The notes under the pieces are model-generated. The model saw only the letters and a list, made by a program, of their open reading frames with translations. It did not search any database and was not told where the DNA came from. Positions 44,528 through 53,509 of a stretch of 64,000 nt of DNA are shown here, piece after piece. Positions within the stretch are counted from its first letter, which is position 1; each line of letters starts with the position of its first letter. The DNA is from Candidatus Sedimenticola sp. (ex Thyasira tokunagai) (lineage in GTDB: Bacteria; Pseudomonadota; Gammaproteobacteria; Chromatiales; Chromatiaceae), in contig CP134874.1 of NCBI GenBank assembly GCA_037318855.1, forward strand, positions 3,658,598-3,722,597, read 5' to 3'. The position numbers were made by a program, and so were the translations under genes.

Positions 44528-45646
44528 TTACCGATAAGCAACCCTTGAATCTCTACCCACTACCCCCTTCGGATAACCCGCCTGAGGCCTGCGTACGTTT
44601 GATGCTTGATGCTTACCGTTAGTTGCTTGAGTATTCCACCCTCTAGTTGCTTGATCTCTTCTGCTGCCGGCATCGAAATTTGAGGGCATGGATGCAGGCA
44701 AACGGCGATAGCTAAACCTGGGGTCCGGGCGGAAGCGATAGGTACCCTGTCCATACGGATAGGCAGCCTGTCCATACTGATAGGCGGCCTGACCATACGG
44801 ATAGGCAGCCTGTCCATACGGATAGGCAGCCTGTCCATACTGATAGGCGGCCTGACCATACGGATAAGCGGCCTGCCCATAAGATCCCGCGGTTTGTCGC
44901 CATTGATTGGCCGCCGCTCTTCTTGGCATGGGGTAGTTACCGGCCACATATGGGTAACCTGCCCCTCTCTGCTGCACAAAATAGCCCGGCACGTAGCGAC
45001 GCGCCGGTTGCATTGGCCTAAACCTGTAAGGATTAGCTACATACCGCTGCTTCCCGCTGTTGGTAAATATCTGCCGCTGAGGATATTGAGGATAGCCGTA
45101 GCCACTAGTGGGTGCTGCACCCCTGGGATGGAAATTCGCATAATTACGCGGATACCAGCGCTGATAGGGGCTGTTTCTCCTTGACTGATCAGCCATATTT
45201 ATACCTCTTCCTGATTGAAAGGGCCGGGGTGTCATGCCGTAAGTTGGACGATAGGACAGCTGCTTCCAAAGATTAGCCGCCTGAGGACCTGCCGGATAAT
45301 AAAAACTTCTACCATATGGACGGTAAGGCATAGGTTGATTGTAGCCGGTCACAGGCGGTCTCACAGGGCGGTAGCTCACCGGAAAGGGCCAGGGAGCCGC
45401 TATGCGCTTTGTGGACGGCATGCGCTGCCCCCACTGGGGATAACCAGCTGACGCACTCCGCTGCAGAGCTTTCACCGTTGGTGAAGTACGGTAGTAGGGA
45501 GTAAAACTCGCGACGCCGTGGGCTGGTGATGCAGGGGTGTAAGCTGGTGAGAACTGTTGTGGCATACGCATTGAAAAAGCAGAAGCCGAACCCCACAAGA
45601 GGCAGGTGATGGAAATACAGAAGAACCTCAACACACTTATATTCAT
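44528..45646 (-). CDS. exported Tyr/Pro/Gln/Arg-rich repeat protein
   Basis: 372 residues from ATG 45646 with GAGGAAAAA upstream. A signal peptide (1-~24, ending SASA) is followed by a low-complexity body rich in Tyr, Pro, Arg, Ala and Gln. Seven near-identical heptads YxYGQAA (coded at about 44742-44885) form two larger PQP units of 63 bases. No enzyme domain is present. Such composition recalls sulfur-globule envelope proteins and other self-assembling matrix proteins, whose tyrosines and glycines form sheets. The exact role is unknown. Confidence 0.7.
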   Translation of the reverse strand: MNISVLRFFCISITCLLWGSASAFSMRMPQQFSPAYTPASPAHGVASFTPYYRTSPTVKALQRSASAGYPQWGQRMPSTKRIAAPWPFPVSYRPVRPPVTGYNQPMPYRPYGRSFYYPAGPQAANLWKQLSYRPTYGMTPRPFQSGRGINMADQSRRNSPYQRWYPRNYANFHPRGAAPTSGYGYPQYPQRQIFTNSGKQRYVANPYRFRPMQPARRYVPGYFVQQRGAGYPYVAGNYPMPRRAAANQWRQTAGSYGQAAYPYGQAAYQYGQAAYPYGQAAYPYGQAAYQYGQAAYPYGQGTYRFRPDPRFSYRRLPASMPSNFDAGSRRDQATRGWNTQATNGKHQASNVRRPQAGYPKGVVGRDSRVAYR

Positions 45647-45851
45647 ATATTTTTCCTCAGTGTCACACATCAGCACCCAAAGTAAAATAGCCTCACCATC
45701 CAGCCAGAGTCGACCATCACAGTCGCTCCCTGAGAAAGGATAGAATCCAACAGACTCCTATACGCCTAATCTAACAAATTTGTACCCCATTCAGCAGCTC
45801 CTTTTTTCACCAATTGCCAGGCAGCCGCCAAATCAAGTGACCCGATATCGA

Positions 45852-46610
45852 TCACTGTGAGAGCGCCTTGGAGAAACCGGCGGGAACGGTAAATAGTTTT
45901 GGGTTCTGTTCACCGATTTTGAAATTAGTCATCTCTCGTACATATCCGTTGGGATGCTCCTCACGAACCACCAAATTAAGTTCCGGATCGAACCAGCGAT
46001 ATGAGCGCAGAGGAGCACTATCGCTCTCTGAAAGAGTAACTTCCCATTTTTCAACTGATCGCCCGTTGAGTTCATCTACACCCACCATCCGTTGCTCCAT
46101 GTGTGGACCTCCGTCAGTAGACTCCTGGCGAACCAGGATTTTCCGCTCGACATCAATCCACTGAATACTGCGAGCAACTCCCTCAGTGGTATTTATGCTC
46201 ACACTCCACTTTCTCGCGGGGCGCCCCAGCAGTGTCTCCTCCCCGAGCGGCCGACACTCGGCACTGACAACGCCTTGACAAGGATCCATATCCCCATCTC
46301 TGTTTCGCTCGATTAATCCCTGCACCACACCCTGACGTTCGATGTAAGTCTGTTTCGCAGGATTAACCAACAAGGTTACCTGCCTCTGCTCACTGGAGAT
46401 CTGTATAAACTGCTGCCCATTCTGCTCGAGGTCAGTTCTTACCTCTCCTTTACCGACATAGAGTCGTCCCTCATTGACCTGACCCTGAGGCCCTGTCATT
46501 CGGATATGTGCGGAGAACTCTATTTCTGCAGAGGGTTCAGCCACTGCCGCAAAATGAATCAATAACGAGGAGGCAACACACAGTAACGATGTCAGATTGC
46601 ATCTAAACAT
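45852..46610 (-). CDS. exported LolA-like/DUF4412-type periplasmic protein
   Basis: 252 residues with a signal peptide (1-~24, FAAVAEP). The remainder is a beta-rich fold with pairs such as EFSAHIRMTGPQGQVNEGRLYVGKGEVRTDL, VNPAKQTYIERQG and KWEVTLSESDSAPLRSYRWFDPELNLVVREE. The repeated 'modified strand + extracted value' pattern is that of LolA/LppX-type lipoprotein carriers and DUF4412 proteins. Two cysteines (CQGVVSAEC) may form a disulfide. It sits between two low-complexity exported proteins and upstream of nothing enzymatic. Function not assigned. Confidence 0.6.
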   Translation of the reverse strand: MFRCNLTSLLCVASSLLIHFAAVAEPSAEIEFSAHIRMTGPQGQVNEGRLYVGKGEVRTDLEQNGQQFIQISSEQRQVTLLVNPAKQTYIERQGVVQGLIERNRDGDMDPCQGVVSAECRPLGEETLLGRPARKWSVSINTTEGVARSIQWIDVERKILVRQESTDGGPHMEQRMVGVDELNGRSVEKWEVTLSESDSAPLRSYRWFDPELNLVVREEHPNGYVREMTNFKIGEQNPKLFTVPAGFSKALSQ

Positions 46611-46644
46611 GAAAAACTCCTGTAGGTCGACTCAACCTTATCCA

Positions 46645-47265
46645 TCACCAAGGCATGAATGAGCGCATTGGGAAACCACCTCCCATGGGAAAGGGGCCAC
46701 CATAGCCGCCACGTTGATAACGATGTGGATAGGGATTGACAGGATAACCACCGGTCACGGTACCCGGTACCGGCCACTGATGCTGCGGTGGAGATGGAGG
46801 GGGGAGCTTCTCTTTAGCCTCTTCGTCTGGACGAAACAGTGGTGCTGGGCCAAGCACCCCCTGAGACCAACGACCATCGCCCCCACCCCACGCATAAGGT
46901 GATTTTCCAGATTGGCTGTCTGGGCGAAATTTCGGTATATCCGAAGGCGTTTCATCCTTCCCCAGCAGCTGTCGAAATTTATAACCGGGTGTTGCAATCG
47001 GTGCCCGACCGTAGAGAGAAGACTCCTGAGACGGAGATGGCGATGATGAATAGACCGGCTCTGAGGTCGGCGGCACCACAGCACGATAGCTTTGCTCGCT
47101 GAAAGTCTGGCCCTGCTTCATTCTCGGGTCACCCTGAGCGGCAGGGTCAAGAGGACGAAACGCTCCATATCTCATTCCGGCGTCATCAGCTGTCGCCGTG
47201 TAACAAAACAAAAATGACAGCAAAATGAGAAGTGCTGTTAATGACTGGGATCTACTGGCCACCAT
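46645..47265 (-). CDS. exported proline/glycine-rich protein
   Basis: 206 residues from ATG 47265 with AGGTGG at good distance. A signal peptide (about 1-26, TATADD) precedes a Pro/Ser/Gln-rich body. The last 45 residues are Gly/Tyr/Pro/Phe/Met-rich (QRGGYGGPFPMGGGFPMRS), the composition of sulfur-globule proteins. No domain was recognised. It lies just upstream of the LolA-like gene on the same strand and immediately after the RND pump gene, 25 bases from its stop, so it is probably co-transcribed with both. Confidence 0.6.
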   Translation of the reverse strand: MVASRSQSLTALLILLSFLFCYTATADDAGMRYGAFRPLDPAAQGDPRMKQGQTFSEQSYRAVVPPTSEPVYSSSPSPSQESSLYGRAPIATPGYKFRQLLGKDETPSDIPKFRPDSQSGKSPYAWGGGDGRWSQGVLGPAPLFRPDEEAKEKLPPPSPPQHQWPVPGTVTGGYPVNPYPHRYQRGGYGGPFPMGGGFPMRSFMPW

Positions 47266-47290
47266 GCTATTGTCCACCTATCGGGATCGT

Positions 47291-50200
47291 CTATTCAATC
47301 CCACTATCGTTACCCAATTTCAATCTGATACCTCTACGCCGCCCCTCTTTAGGTGCAGGTTTGGTAGGAGCTTTGGTCACTGCTCTCTTTGTTGCCGTTT
47401 TTGTATTGGCAGGCTTGTTAATCACCTTCTTCACAGCCGCCTTTTTTACCGGGCGAGTCTTTACTGCAGCTTTCTTGACAACGTTTTTCTTTACCGTAGC
47501 CTTCTTGACAACGCTTTTCTTTACGGCGGTTTTCTTGGCTGCCGCCTTTTTCACCGGGGCACGCTTTGGCGCTGCTTTTTTCTTAACGGGAGACGCAGCC
47601 TTTTTCGGCGGCACCGCCTCAACTTTAGGTGCAATCTGCTTCTCATCAGAAACGGATGTTTCCTGAGCGGCGGTGGATTCAGTCTCAACCTTCCCGACCC
47701 CAGAAGCATTGCCGGCTGAAGCGGCAGGCGATACTACTGTTGAAACCGGTGTTTCATCGACCTCTTTTTTCGGAACCGGATCTACTGCGGCCGCAGGTGT
47801 CGGAACCGGTGCAGGTACAGGGTTTTGAACAGGAACTGTCTGTGGAGGTGCCACTTGACGACGATTAAACAACTGGCCAACCATCTGACTAAGCAGCAAA
47901 AAGATGCCTCTTACTGCATAGAAGGTCATCAAAAGCACTGTCACCAGCTTACCCCAGAGGTTCAGCAGAATAGGGGTCTTTGGCATGCTGGGAGCTTGAG
48001 GCATAGGCTCATCAACTTCAGGCAGCGGTGCGTTATCGGTATTGTAACCAACTGCCGCCACCTCACAAAGTGATCTACTCGCCTTAATGCAACCCAAGGG
48101 GATAACGACCAGTGTAAGGATCGTAGAAACCAGCACGCCTGAAGCAAGCGAAATTGCCATTCCCTGAAAGATAGGGTCGGTAATAATCACACCGGAACCA
48201 CAAACCAGGGCAAAGGCGGTGATTACAATCGGACGGGTTCGGGTTTTACAAGATCTGATTACCGCCTCGGTGACTGGTATGCCACGCTGAATTTCGTGAA
48301 CTGCAAAGTCCACCAGCAAAATTGAGTTGCGGACAATAATACCTGCTAAGGCAATCCAGCCGATCATCGACGTAGCAGTGAACTCGGCACCCATAATGGC
48401 ATGCATCGGGATAATGCCGAGCAGTGTCAGTGGAATAGGTGCCATGATCAGCGCTGGGATACGGAAGTTACCAAACTCCCATACCACCAGAATGTAGATC
48501 AGCACCAGCGCCACCATAAAGGCCGCACCCATATCACGGAAAGTCTCATAGGTGACGGTCCATTCACCGGTCCACTCTATCGAGGTTTTGGTATCGTCTG
48601 AGGGTGGACTAAACCAGTGGAAACCGTCTTCCACTGATCCACCCTCATGCAGTTTGACACCGTCCGGTGAAGTATAGTCCTGGGCCGCCAACAAATCCTG
48701 AACCTGGAACATGCCGTAAACCGGCGCAGCCAGTACACCACCCACATCGGCGGTAACAAACTCCACCCCGCGTAGATCTTTGTGGAAGATAATGTCCTCT
48801 TCTACAACACGCTCAAACTCCCCCAACTCCCGCAGGGGCAGAGAGATACCACTACTGGAATGAACAGGCAGATCACCAAGACGGGTGATCTGGGAACGTT
48901 CCGCCAACGGAACCTGGATCAGAATATTGACCGGTTCATGTCCGGCACGCTGTTTCACATCACCCAATATCATACCGCCGAGGGCCATTGAGAGATTGCG
49001 ATTGATAGCATCAACCGATACACCACGGCGTACCGATTTTTCCGTATCAACATAAAAACGCCAGTACTCGTAGTCATCACGCATCAGGTTATCTACGTCC
49101 ACCAGACTCTGTGTCTGAGCGAATATGGCGGTAAGATCCCGCGCTACCTGACGACGGATTTCCGGTGTCGGCCCATGGACTTCAGCTACCACCGACTGTA
49201 GTACCGGCGGCCCCGGCGGCATCTCCACCACAGCGGCCTTGGCACCCGAGCCTTTAATCAGCGCTTTTAACTCCTTACGTACCTGCACGGCAATGTCATG
49301 ACTTTTGCGCTTACGCTCTCTTTTGTCCAAAAGTTGGACCTGAACTTCTGCCTGCCAGGGATCCTGTCGCAGATAATAGTGACGGACCATGCCATTGAAG
49401 TCATAAGGCCGTGCAGTGCCGGCATAGACCTGCAGCGCAGTCACCTCCGGCAACTTACGTATATTGTCTGCAATCTTGTGGGCCATGTTTGCGGTTACCG
49501 GCAGGGCAGTGCCCTCAGGCATATCCAGCACCACCGAGAACTCCGGCTTGTTATCCAGTGGCAGCATCTTCACCACTACCAGTTTGGTATAGAACATGGA
49601 ACAAGCAAGGAAGAAGGAGCCCCAGAGCACAACCCGAAAAATAGCCCGCTTGCGGGGGTACTCGATCAACGGCATCAACAGCTTGCGATAGAGCCCCTCA
49701 AGCCACTCGGCCTCTTTATGCTCACGCCGCTCTGCCGTTTCCAGATAGCTCATCGTCGGACGTAACATGCGTGAGAACGCCAACCAGGGGGTAAAGACAA
49801 AGGCGGCAAAGAGAGAGATCAGCATCGCTGCCGAGCCAAGGGCGGGAATCGGCTCCATATAGGGGCCCATCATGCCACTGACGAAGCCCATCGGCATCAG
49901 GGCGGCAATGACAGTGAAGGTGGCGAGGATGGTGGGATTACCCACCTCACGAACGGCATCGATCGCCGTCTCCGCATCGGTCTTACCCTCTTCCAACCAA
50001 CGGCGGTAGATATTCTCCACCACCACAATGGCGTCATCCACCAGAATACCGATGGAGAAAATCAGGGCAAAGAGGCTGACTCGGTCGATGGTGTAGCCGC
50101 CGATCCAGGCATAAAAAATGGTCATCAGCAGCACTACAGGAATAACCATCACAACAACAACTGCCGGGCGCAGCGCCCGGAATGCCGCAAGCACCAGCAG

Positions 50201-51367
50201 AAAAACAAAGCCGGTGGCAACAAAAAGTTTGAAGATCAGTTCGTTGACCTTATCGTCAGCGGTTTTACCGTAATCTCGGGTAATATTCACCTCGACGTTG
50301 GCCGGGATACGACTGCCCTTCAGGTCATTAACCCGCTTAATCACACTGTTGGCGACTGTAACGCCGTTTACCCCCGGCTTCTTTGCCACTGCGATGGTAA
50401 CCGCCGGCACACCGGTTGCGTGTTGCTCCGTATCGCTTGCAGAGCCTGTATAGTAGGCCACCAACTGTTTGGCATCTTCAGGACCCTGAGTTACACGGGC
50501 GACATCATGAACGTAGACAGGGACATCGTTATGGGTACCCACTACCAGACGACTGATGTCATCTGCACCCTTGAGGAAAGAGCCGGTCATTACACTAAAT
50601 TGGGTGTTGCCCGACTCAATACCACCCGCCCGCTGCTCGCTGTTAGCGGTGCGAACGGTCTCGGCTACCTGATCAAGGCTGATGCCGTAACCCGAGAGGC
50701 GCTCCGGGAAGACCTCAATCGTCACCTGTTCAGCACGACCACCAACCACCGAGCCACTGCTGGTGTTGGGGATCTCTTTGATGCTCTGCAACACGTCATG
50801 AGCCAGCATCCGTAGCTGGCCGTCATCTACATCAGGCACCCCATCCTTATCGAGATCCTTTGACCAGAGCGTGACGTTGACCACCGACACATCATCGATC
50901 CCCTTGGCTTTCACCAGGGGTGGAGATACGCCCGGTGGAATTTTATCCATGTTGGAATCGATCTTGTCATTGACCTTAACCAAAGAAGGCCCCATACGTT
51001 CGCCGACATCGAACTCAATGGTGACCATGCCCATGCCGCGCTGAGAGGCGGAATAGACATGTTTGACGCCGTCGATCTCACTCATGATCCGCTCTAGCGG
51101 TTCAATAGCGAGATTGGCCACCTGATCGGCGGAAGCGCCTGCATACTGCACAAAGATATCCACCATAGGGACGGATATCTGTGGATCCTCTTGACGCGGC
51201 GTCATCGCCAAGCCGAGCAGGCCCATCAACATCATGGAGATGAAAAACAGAGGGGAAAGCGGTGAATTGATAAAGAAACGCGCCGTCTTTCCGGCCAATC
51301 CCAGATGCTGTTCAGACTCTGCGTTGGCTGTTTTTTGATTGTTGTTATTCAGATCGTCCTGACTCAT
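47291..51367 (-). CDS. RND efflux permease with long Lys/Ala-rich C-terminal tail
   Basis: 1358 residues; the RND core (1-~1075) is normal for AcrB/HAE-type pumps. It shows the N-terminal helix with MTPRQEDPQ, the TM4 proton-relay motif GILVDDAIVVVENIYRRW, PN/PC porter domains with large periplasmic loops and GMAISLASGVLVSTILTLVVIPLG at the end. After it comes an extra hydrophobic segment (LVTVLLMTFYAVRGIFLLL), a Pro/Val/Ala linker and about 106 residues of VKKAA/KKAT repeats (coded at 47291-47611) resembling histone H1 or AlgP-type tails. The adaptor gene lies upstream, 89 bases away. Confidence 0.92.
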   Translation of the reverse strand: MSQDDLNNNNQKTANAESEQHLGLAGKTARFFINSPLSPLFFISMMLMGLLGLAMTPRQEDPQISVPMVDIFVQYAGASADQVANLAIEPLERIMSEIDGVKHVYSASQRGMGMVTIEFDVGERMGPSLVKVNDKIDSNMDKIPPGVSPPLVKAKGIDDVSVVNVTLWSKDLDKDGVPDVDDGQLRMLAHDVLQSIKEIPNTSSGSVVGGRAEQVTIEVFPERLSGYGISLDQVAETVRTANSEQRAGGIESGNTQFSVMTGSFLKGADDISRLVVGTHNDVPVYVHDVARVTQGPEDAKQLVAYYTGSASDTEQHATGVPAVTIAVAKKPGVNGVTVANSVIKRVNDLKGSRIPANVEVNITRDYGKTADDKVNELIFKLFVATGFVFLLVLAAFRALRPAVVVVMVIPVVLLMTIFYAWIGGYTIDRVSLFALIFSIGILVDDAIVVVENIYRRWLEEGKTDAETAIDAVREVGNPTILATFTVIAALMPMGFVSGMMGPYMEPIPALGSAAMLISLFAAFVFTPWLAFSRMLRPTMSYLETAERREHKEAEWLEGLYRKLLMPLIEYPRKRAIFRVVLWGSFFLACSMFYTKLVVVKMLPLDNKPEFSVVLDMPEGTALPVTANMAHKIADNIRKLPEVTALQVYAGTARPYDFNGMVRHYYLRQDPWQAEVQVQLLDKRERKRKSHDIAVQVRKELKALIKGSGAKAAVVEMPPGPPVLQSVVAEVHGPTPEIRRQVARDLTAIFAQTQSLVDVDNLMRDDYEYWRFYVDTEKSVRRGVSVDAINRNLSMALGGMILGDVKQRAGHEPVNILIQVPLAERSQITRLGDLPVHSSSGISLPLRELGEFERVVEEDIIFHKDLRGVEFVTADVGGVLAAPVYGMFQVQDLLAAQDYTSPDGVKLHEGGSVEDGFHWFSPPSDDTKTSIEWTGEWTVTYETFRDMGAAFMVALVLIYILVVWEFGNFRIPALIMAPIPLTLLGIIPMHAIMGAEFTATSMIGWIALAGIIVRNSILLVDFAVHEIQRGIPVTEAVIRSCKTRTRPIVITAFALVCGSGVIITDPIFQGMAISLASGVLVSTILTLVVIPLGCIKASRSLCEVAAVGYNTDNAPLPEVDEPMPQAPSMPKTPILLNLWGKLVTVLLMTFYAVRGIFLLLSQMVGQLFNRRQVAPPQTVPVQNPVPAPVPTPAAAVDPVPKKEVDETPVSTVVSPAASAGNASGVGKVETESTAAQETSVSDEKQIAPKVEAVPPKKAASPVKKKAAPKRAPVKKAAAKKTAVKKSVVKKATVKKNVVKKAAVKTRPVKKAAVKKVINKPANTKTATKRAVTKAPTKPAPKEGRRRGIRLKLGNDSGIE

Positions 51368-51456
51368 TTTCTATACACTTCTTGTAATTCGTCCGGTGGC
51401 GGCAGAAAGTCCCGCAGCAACCGCACCAACTGCGGTCGCCGGCAGTCCCTACTTTG

Positions 51457-52614
51457 TTACCGGCCGCTGCCCGATGTTGACCAGCCAGAGGCCACACCAA
51501 TACTGGGATTGCGCATAACACGCTCCCCTTCACGCAGGCCCGAAAGCACGCTGACGTAGCCGTCACTGAGATTCTCTCCCACTCGAACCAAGCGCAGCTC
51601 AGGCTTGTTGCCGTCCTCTCCCAAAACATAAACCCCCGGCAGGCTGCCGTTGTACCGGATAGCACTGGCCGGTATGACAGGATAATTTCTTGCCGGGGCG
51701 GTAAAATCGGGAACCTGCACTTTTGCATACATGCCCGGAGCAGAAACGCCCTGTGGCAGGTCGAATTTAACCTTCACTGTATGACGCTGGGCATCAGCCA
51801 TGGGGAATATCTGGGCTACACGTACGGGAACGACCTGACTGCCCACATCCAACTGCGCCTTAAGCATCATGCCCTCGCTCAAACCAGGGCGCAGCCTGGC
51901 GGGTACATCCACCATGATCTGCAAATACTCTACATCGGCAAAGACCAGCAGAGGTTGTCCCGGCTGCATGGTGTCTCCCTCTTCGACATACTTCTTGACG
52001 ATCACGCCATCAAAGGGGGCCAGACTTTGAGCATCCCGCAGTTTGGCATCTATCGCCTGGATCTGTGATTGGGCCGCCATCAGCGCATTCTGAGCCTGTG
52101 TGATCTGCACCCCAGAGCTATAGATATCAGCCCGGCGCTCAACACCCTGGTTGCGGGTGCCTGAAAAACCTTCCATTGGGCTTGTAAACATCTGGTCAAA
52201 CAGATTAGGCATTCCCATGCCACCCATCGCCTTCTTTGACTGGGGCGACCATAGCTCACGGTTGTACTGAACACCTGCAGCACGCACCTGGGAATCAGCA
52301 GTCGCCATCTGCGCCATTGCCGCATTGCGTTTGGCCAACAGCTCAGTATCGTCAATCGACACCAACAGGGCGCCATTATCGAAGGCATCACCCTCAATAC
52401 CTGCCAGCAGTTTCACTCTGCCCGGTATCTGGGCTGAGAGGGTCACCTCCTTGTAGGGGATGACCGTGCCACCGAGGGAGACAGTGGGGGCGCCATGGGC
52501 CTGCTGTACTGTAAAGTAGTCTCCGCCACCAACCTGGGCCGTGACCGTTGCAGGTAGCCATGTCGTGACGGCAATACCTGCAGCCAGTGCCAGAGCATGG
52601 ATCTTGATTCCCAT
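51457..52614 (-). CDS. RND efflux periplasmic adaptor (membrane fusion protein)
   Basis: 385 residues. The signal peptide ends near ATVTAQ. Lipoyl halves (TVIPYKEVTLSAQIPGRVKLLAGIEGD and APFDGVIVKKYVEEGDTMQPGQPL) flank a helical hairpin (~105-190), which holds an unusual Met/Gly-rich insert (KKAMGGMGMPNLFDQMF). Beta-barrel and membrane-proximal domains follow (ending VSVLSGLREGERVM). It joins the RND permease to an outer-membrane channel; no TolC-type gene is in view. The Met-rich insert in the hairpin is unusual and could affect assembly or metal contact (inference). Confidence 0.9.
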   Translation of the reverse strand: MGIKIHALALAAGIAVTTWLPATVTAQVGGGDYFTVQQAHGAPTVSLGGTVIPYKEVTLSAQIPGRVKLLAGIEGDAFDNGALLVSIDDTELLAKRNAAMAQMATADSQVRAAGVQYNRELWSPQSKKAMGGMGMPNLFDQMFTSPMEGFSGTRNQGVERRADIYSSGVQITQAQNALMAAQSQIQAIDAKLRDAQSLAPFDGVIVKKYVEEGDTMQPGQPLLVFADVEYLQIMVDVPARLRPGLSEGMMLKAQLDVGSQVVPVRVAQIFPMADAQRHTVKVKFDLPQGVSAPGMYAKVQVPDFTAPARNYPVIPASAIRYNGSLPGVYVLGEDGNKPELRLVRVGENLSDGYVSVLSGLREGERVMRNPSIGVASGWSTSGSGR

Positions 52615-52654
52615 CTTATTGTTATCCTACTGAATTTAAACTACAAATTAAGAA

Positions 52655-52684
52655 CTGCCATAACGGAAGATTCCGCTATGGCAG
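52655..52684. promoter_or_regulatory. 14-bp hairpin upstream of the RND adaptor gene
   Basis: CTGCCATAACGGAA pairs with TTCCGCTATGGCAG (13 of 14 bases) around a two-base loop. It lies 41 bases before the adaptor start and also downstream of the SCP2 gene, so it may end the SCP2 transcript or act in the pump operon leader. No T-run follows. Confidence 0.5.
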
Positions 52685-52766
52685 AGTGTTGGGAGGAACT
52701 GCCGTATCGGATTACGATAAGCCTATGGTCACTAAAGCCACACCCAACTCCACTCTTAGGAAAAAA

Positions 52767-53162
52767 TCAGGCACGACCCATTACGGAAAAGCTTTTTATG
52801 AAAGGTCCGGCCATCCGGGGATCTTTCAGCATGGAAGCGTAATCTCCCACCTTGAATTTCATCTTTCCTGAGGTGAACGCCATACCCAGTCCCATCATGC
52901 CGGGGGGTTTGCCGATCCATTTTTTCCATTGAGCATCGTTGCAGCGGATATCCCAGTTCAGTGCCTCGCCATTATACGCGCCACCTGAAGTCGCTGTGCC
53001 GTTCTCAACAACCAGCACACCACTTGGCTGGTCGTCACCGTCAAAACCATAGCCGATGACACTGCTGAAACTGATCTGCGCGAGGGCCCCGGTCAATTCA
53101 GTATCCGCATTCCACTGTTCCGCGAAACTTGCCATCCAATCTTGAGAAAACAGTTCAGCCAT
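52767..53162 (-). CDS. SCP2 sterol/lipid-binding domain protein
   Basis: 131 residues from ATG 53162 with GGAGGTT five bases upstream. A single SCP2 domain: FAEQWNADTELTGALAQISFSSVIGYGFDG, the beta-strand pair NGTATSGGAYNGEALNWDIRC, and a GMGLGMAFTSGKMKFKVGDYASMLKD cavity region. SCP2 domains bind fatty acids and other hydrophobic ligands in the cytosol; no signal peptide is present. It lies upstream of the RND operon on the same strand. The ligand is unknown. Confidence 0.8.
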   Translation of the reverse strand: MAELFSQDWMASFAEQWNADTELTGALAQISFSSVIGYGFDGDDQPSGVLVVENGTATSGGAYNGEALNWDIRCNDAQWKKWIGKPPGMMGLGMAFTSGKMKFKVGDYASMLKDPRMAGPFIKSFSVMGRA

Positions 53163-53509
53163 TACAACCTCCAAAAAATTATCTTATCGTCGGCTCACCA
53201 ATGCAGCCTACCGTAGACTCGGTCTAAGCCCTCATCGGGCCGACAGTTTAGTCACGAGAGTATCTCTTATGGAATGTATCAATGCAACAAACTAAGGGGG
53301 AATTTCAAGAGACCGCAGAGCCTTATAAGTAATTGGCCAATTACATATTTTCTATAAAATTTGCTGCTATAAAAGGAGTTGAAACATTTTTGCCATGCGT
53401 TGTATCGTCCACTGATCCCCTCTACCTCTAAATCCCAGACTACCGGATAAAATGCCGGCAGGTTAGTATGTGTGAATAAAACAGGTACTCAACTTCGCAG
53501 GAGTAACGC
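53163..53509. other. divergent intergenic region (SCP2 gene / dynamin-like gene)
   Basis: 347 bases, A+T-rich between about 53330 and 53400. It contains the perfect 16-bp palindrome GTAATTGGCCAATTAC at 53329-53344, suitable as an operator, and no ORF of note. Promoters for both flanking genes must lie here. Confidence 0.6.
53329..53344. promoter_or_regulatory. 16-bp perfect palindrome, candidate operator
   Basis: GTAATTGGCCAATTAC is fully self-complementary and sits mid-way between the two divergent starts at 53162 and 53510. The binding protein is unknown. Confidence 0.35.

Noticed and set aside
44742-44885. Regular 21-bp repeats considered as a CRISPR array
   Set aside because: They are in frame within a signal-peptide protein, lack unique spacers and encode YxYGQAA heptads.
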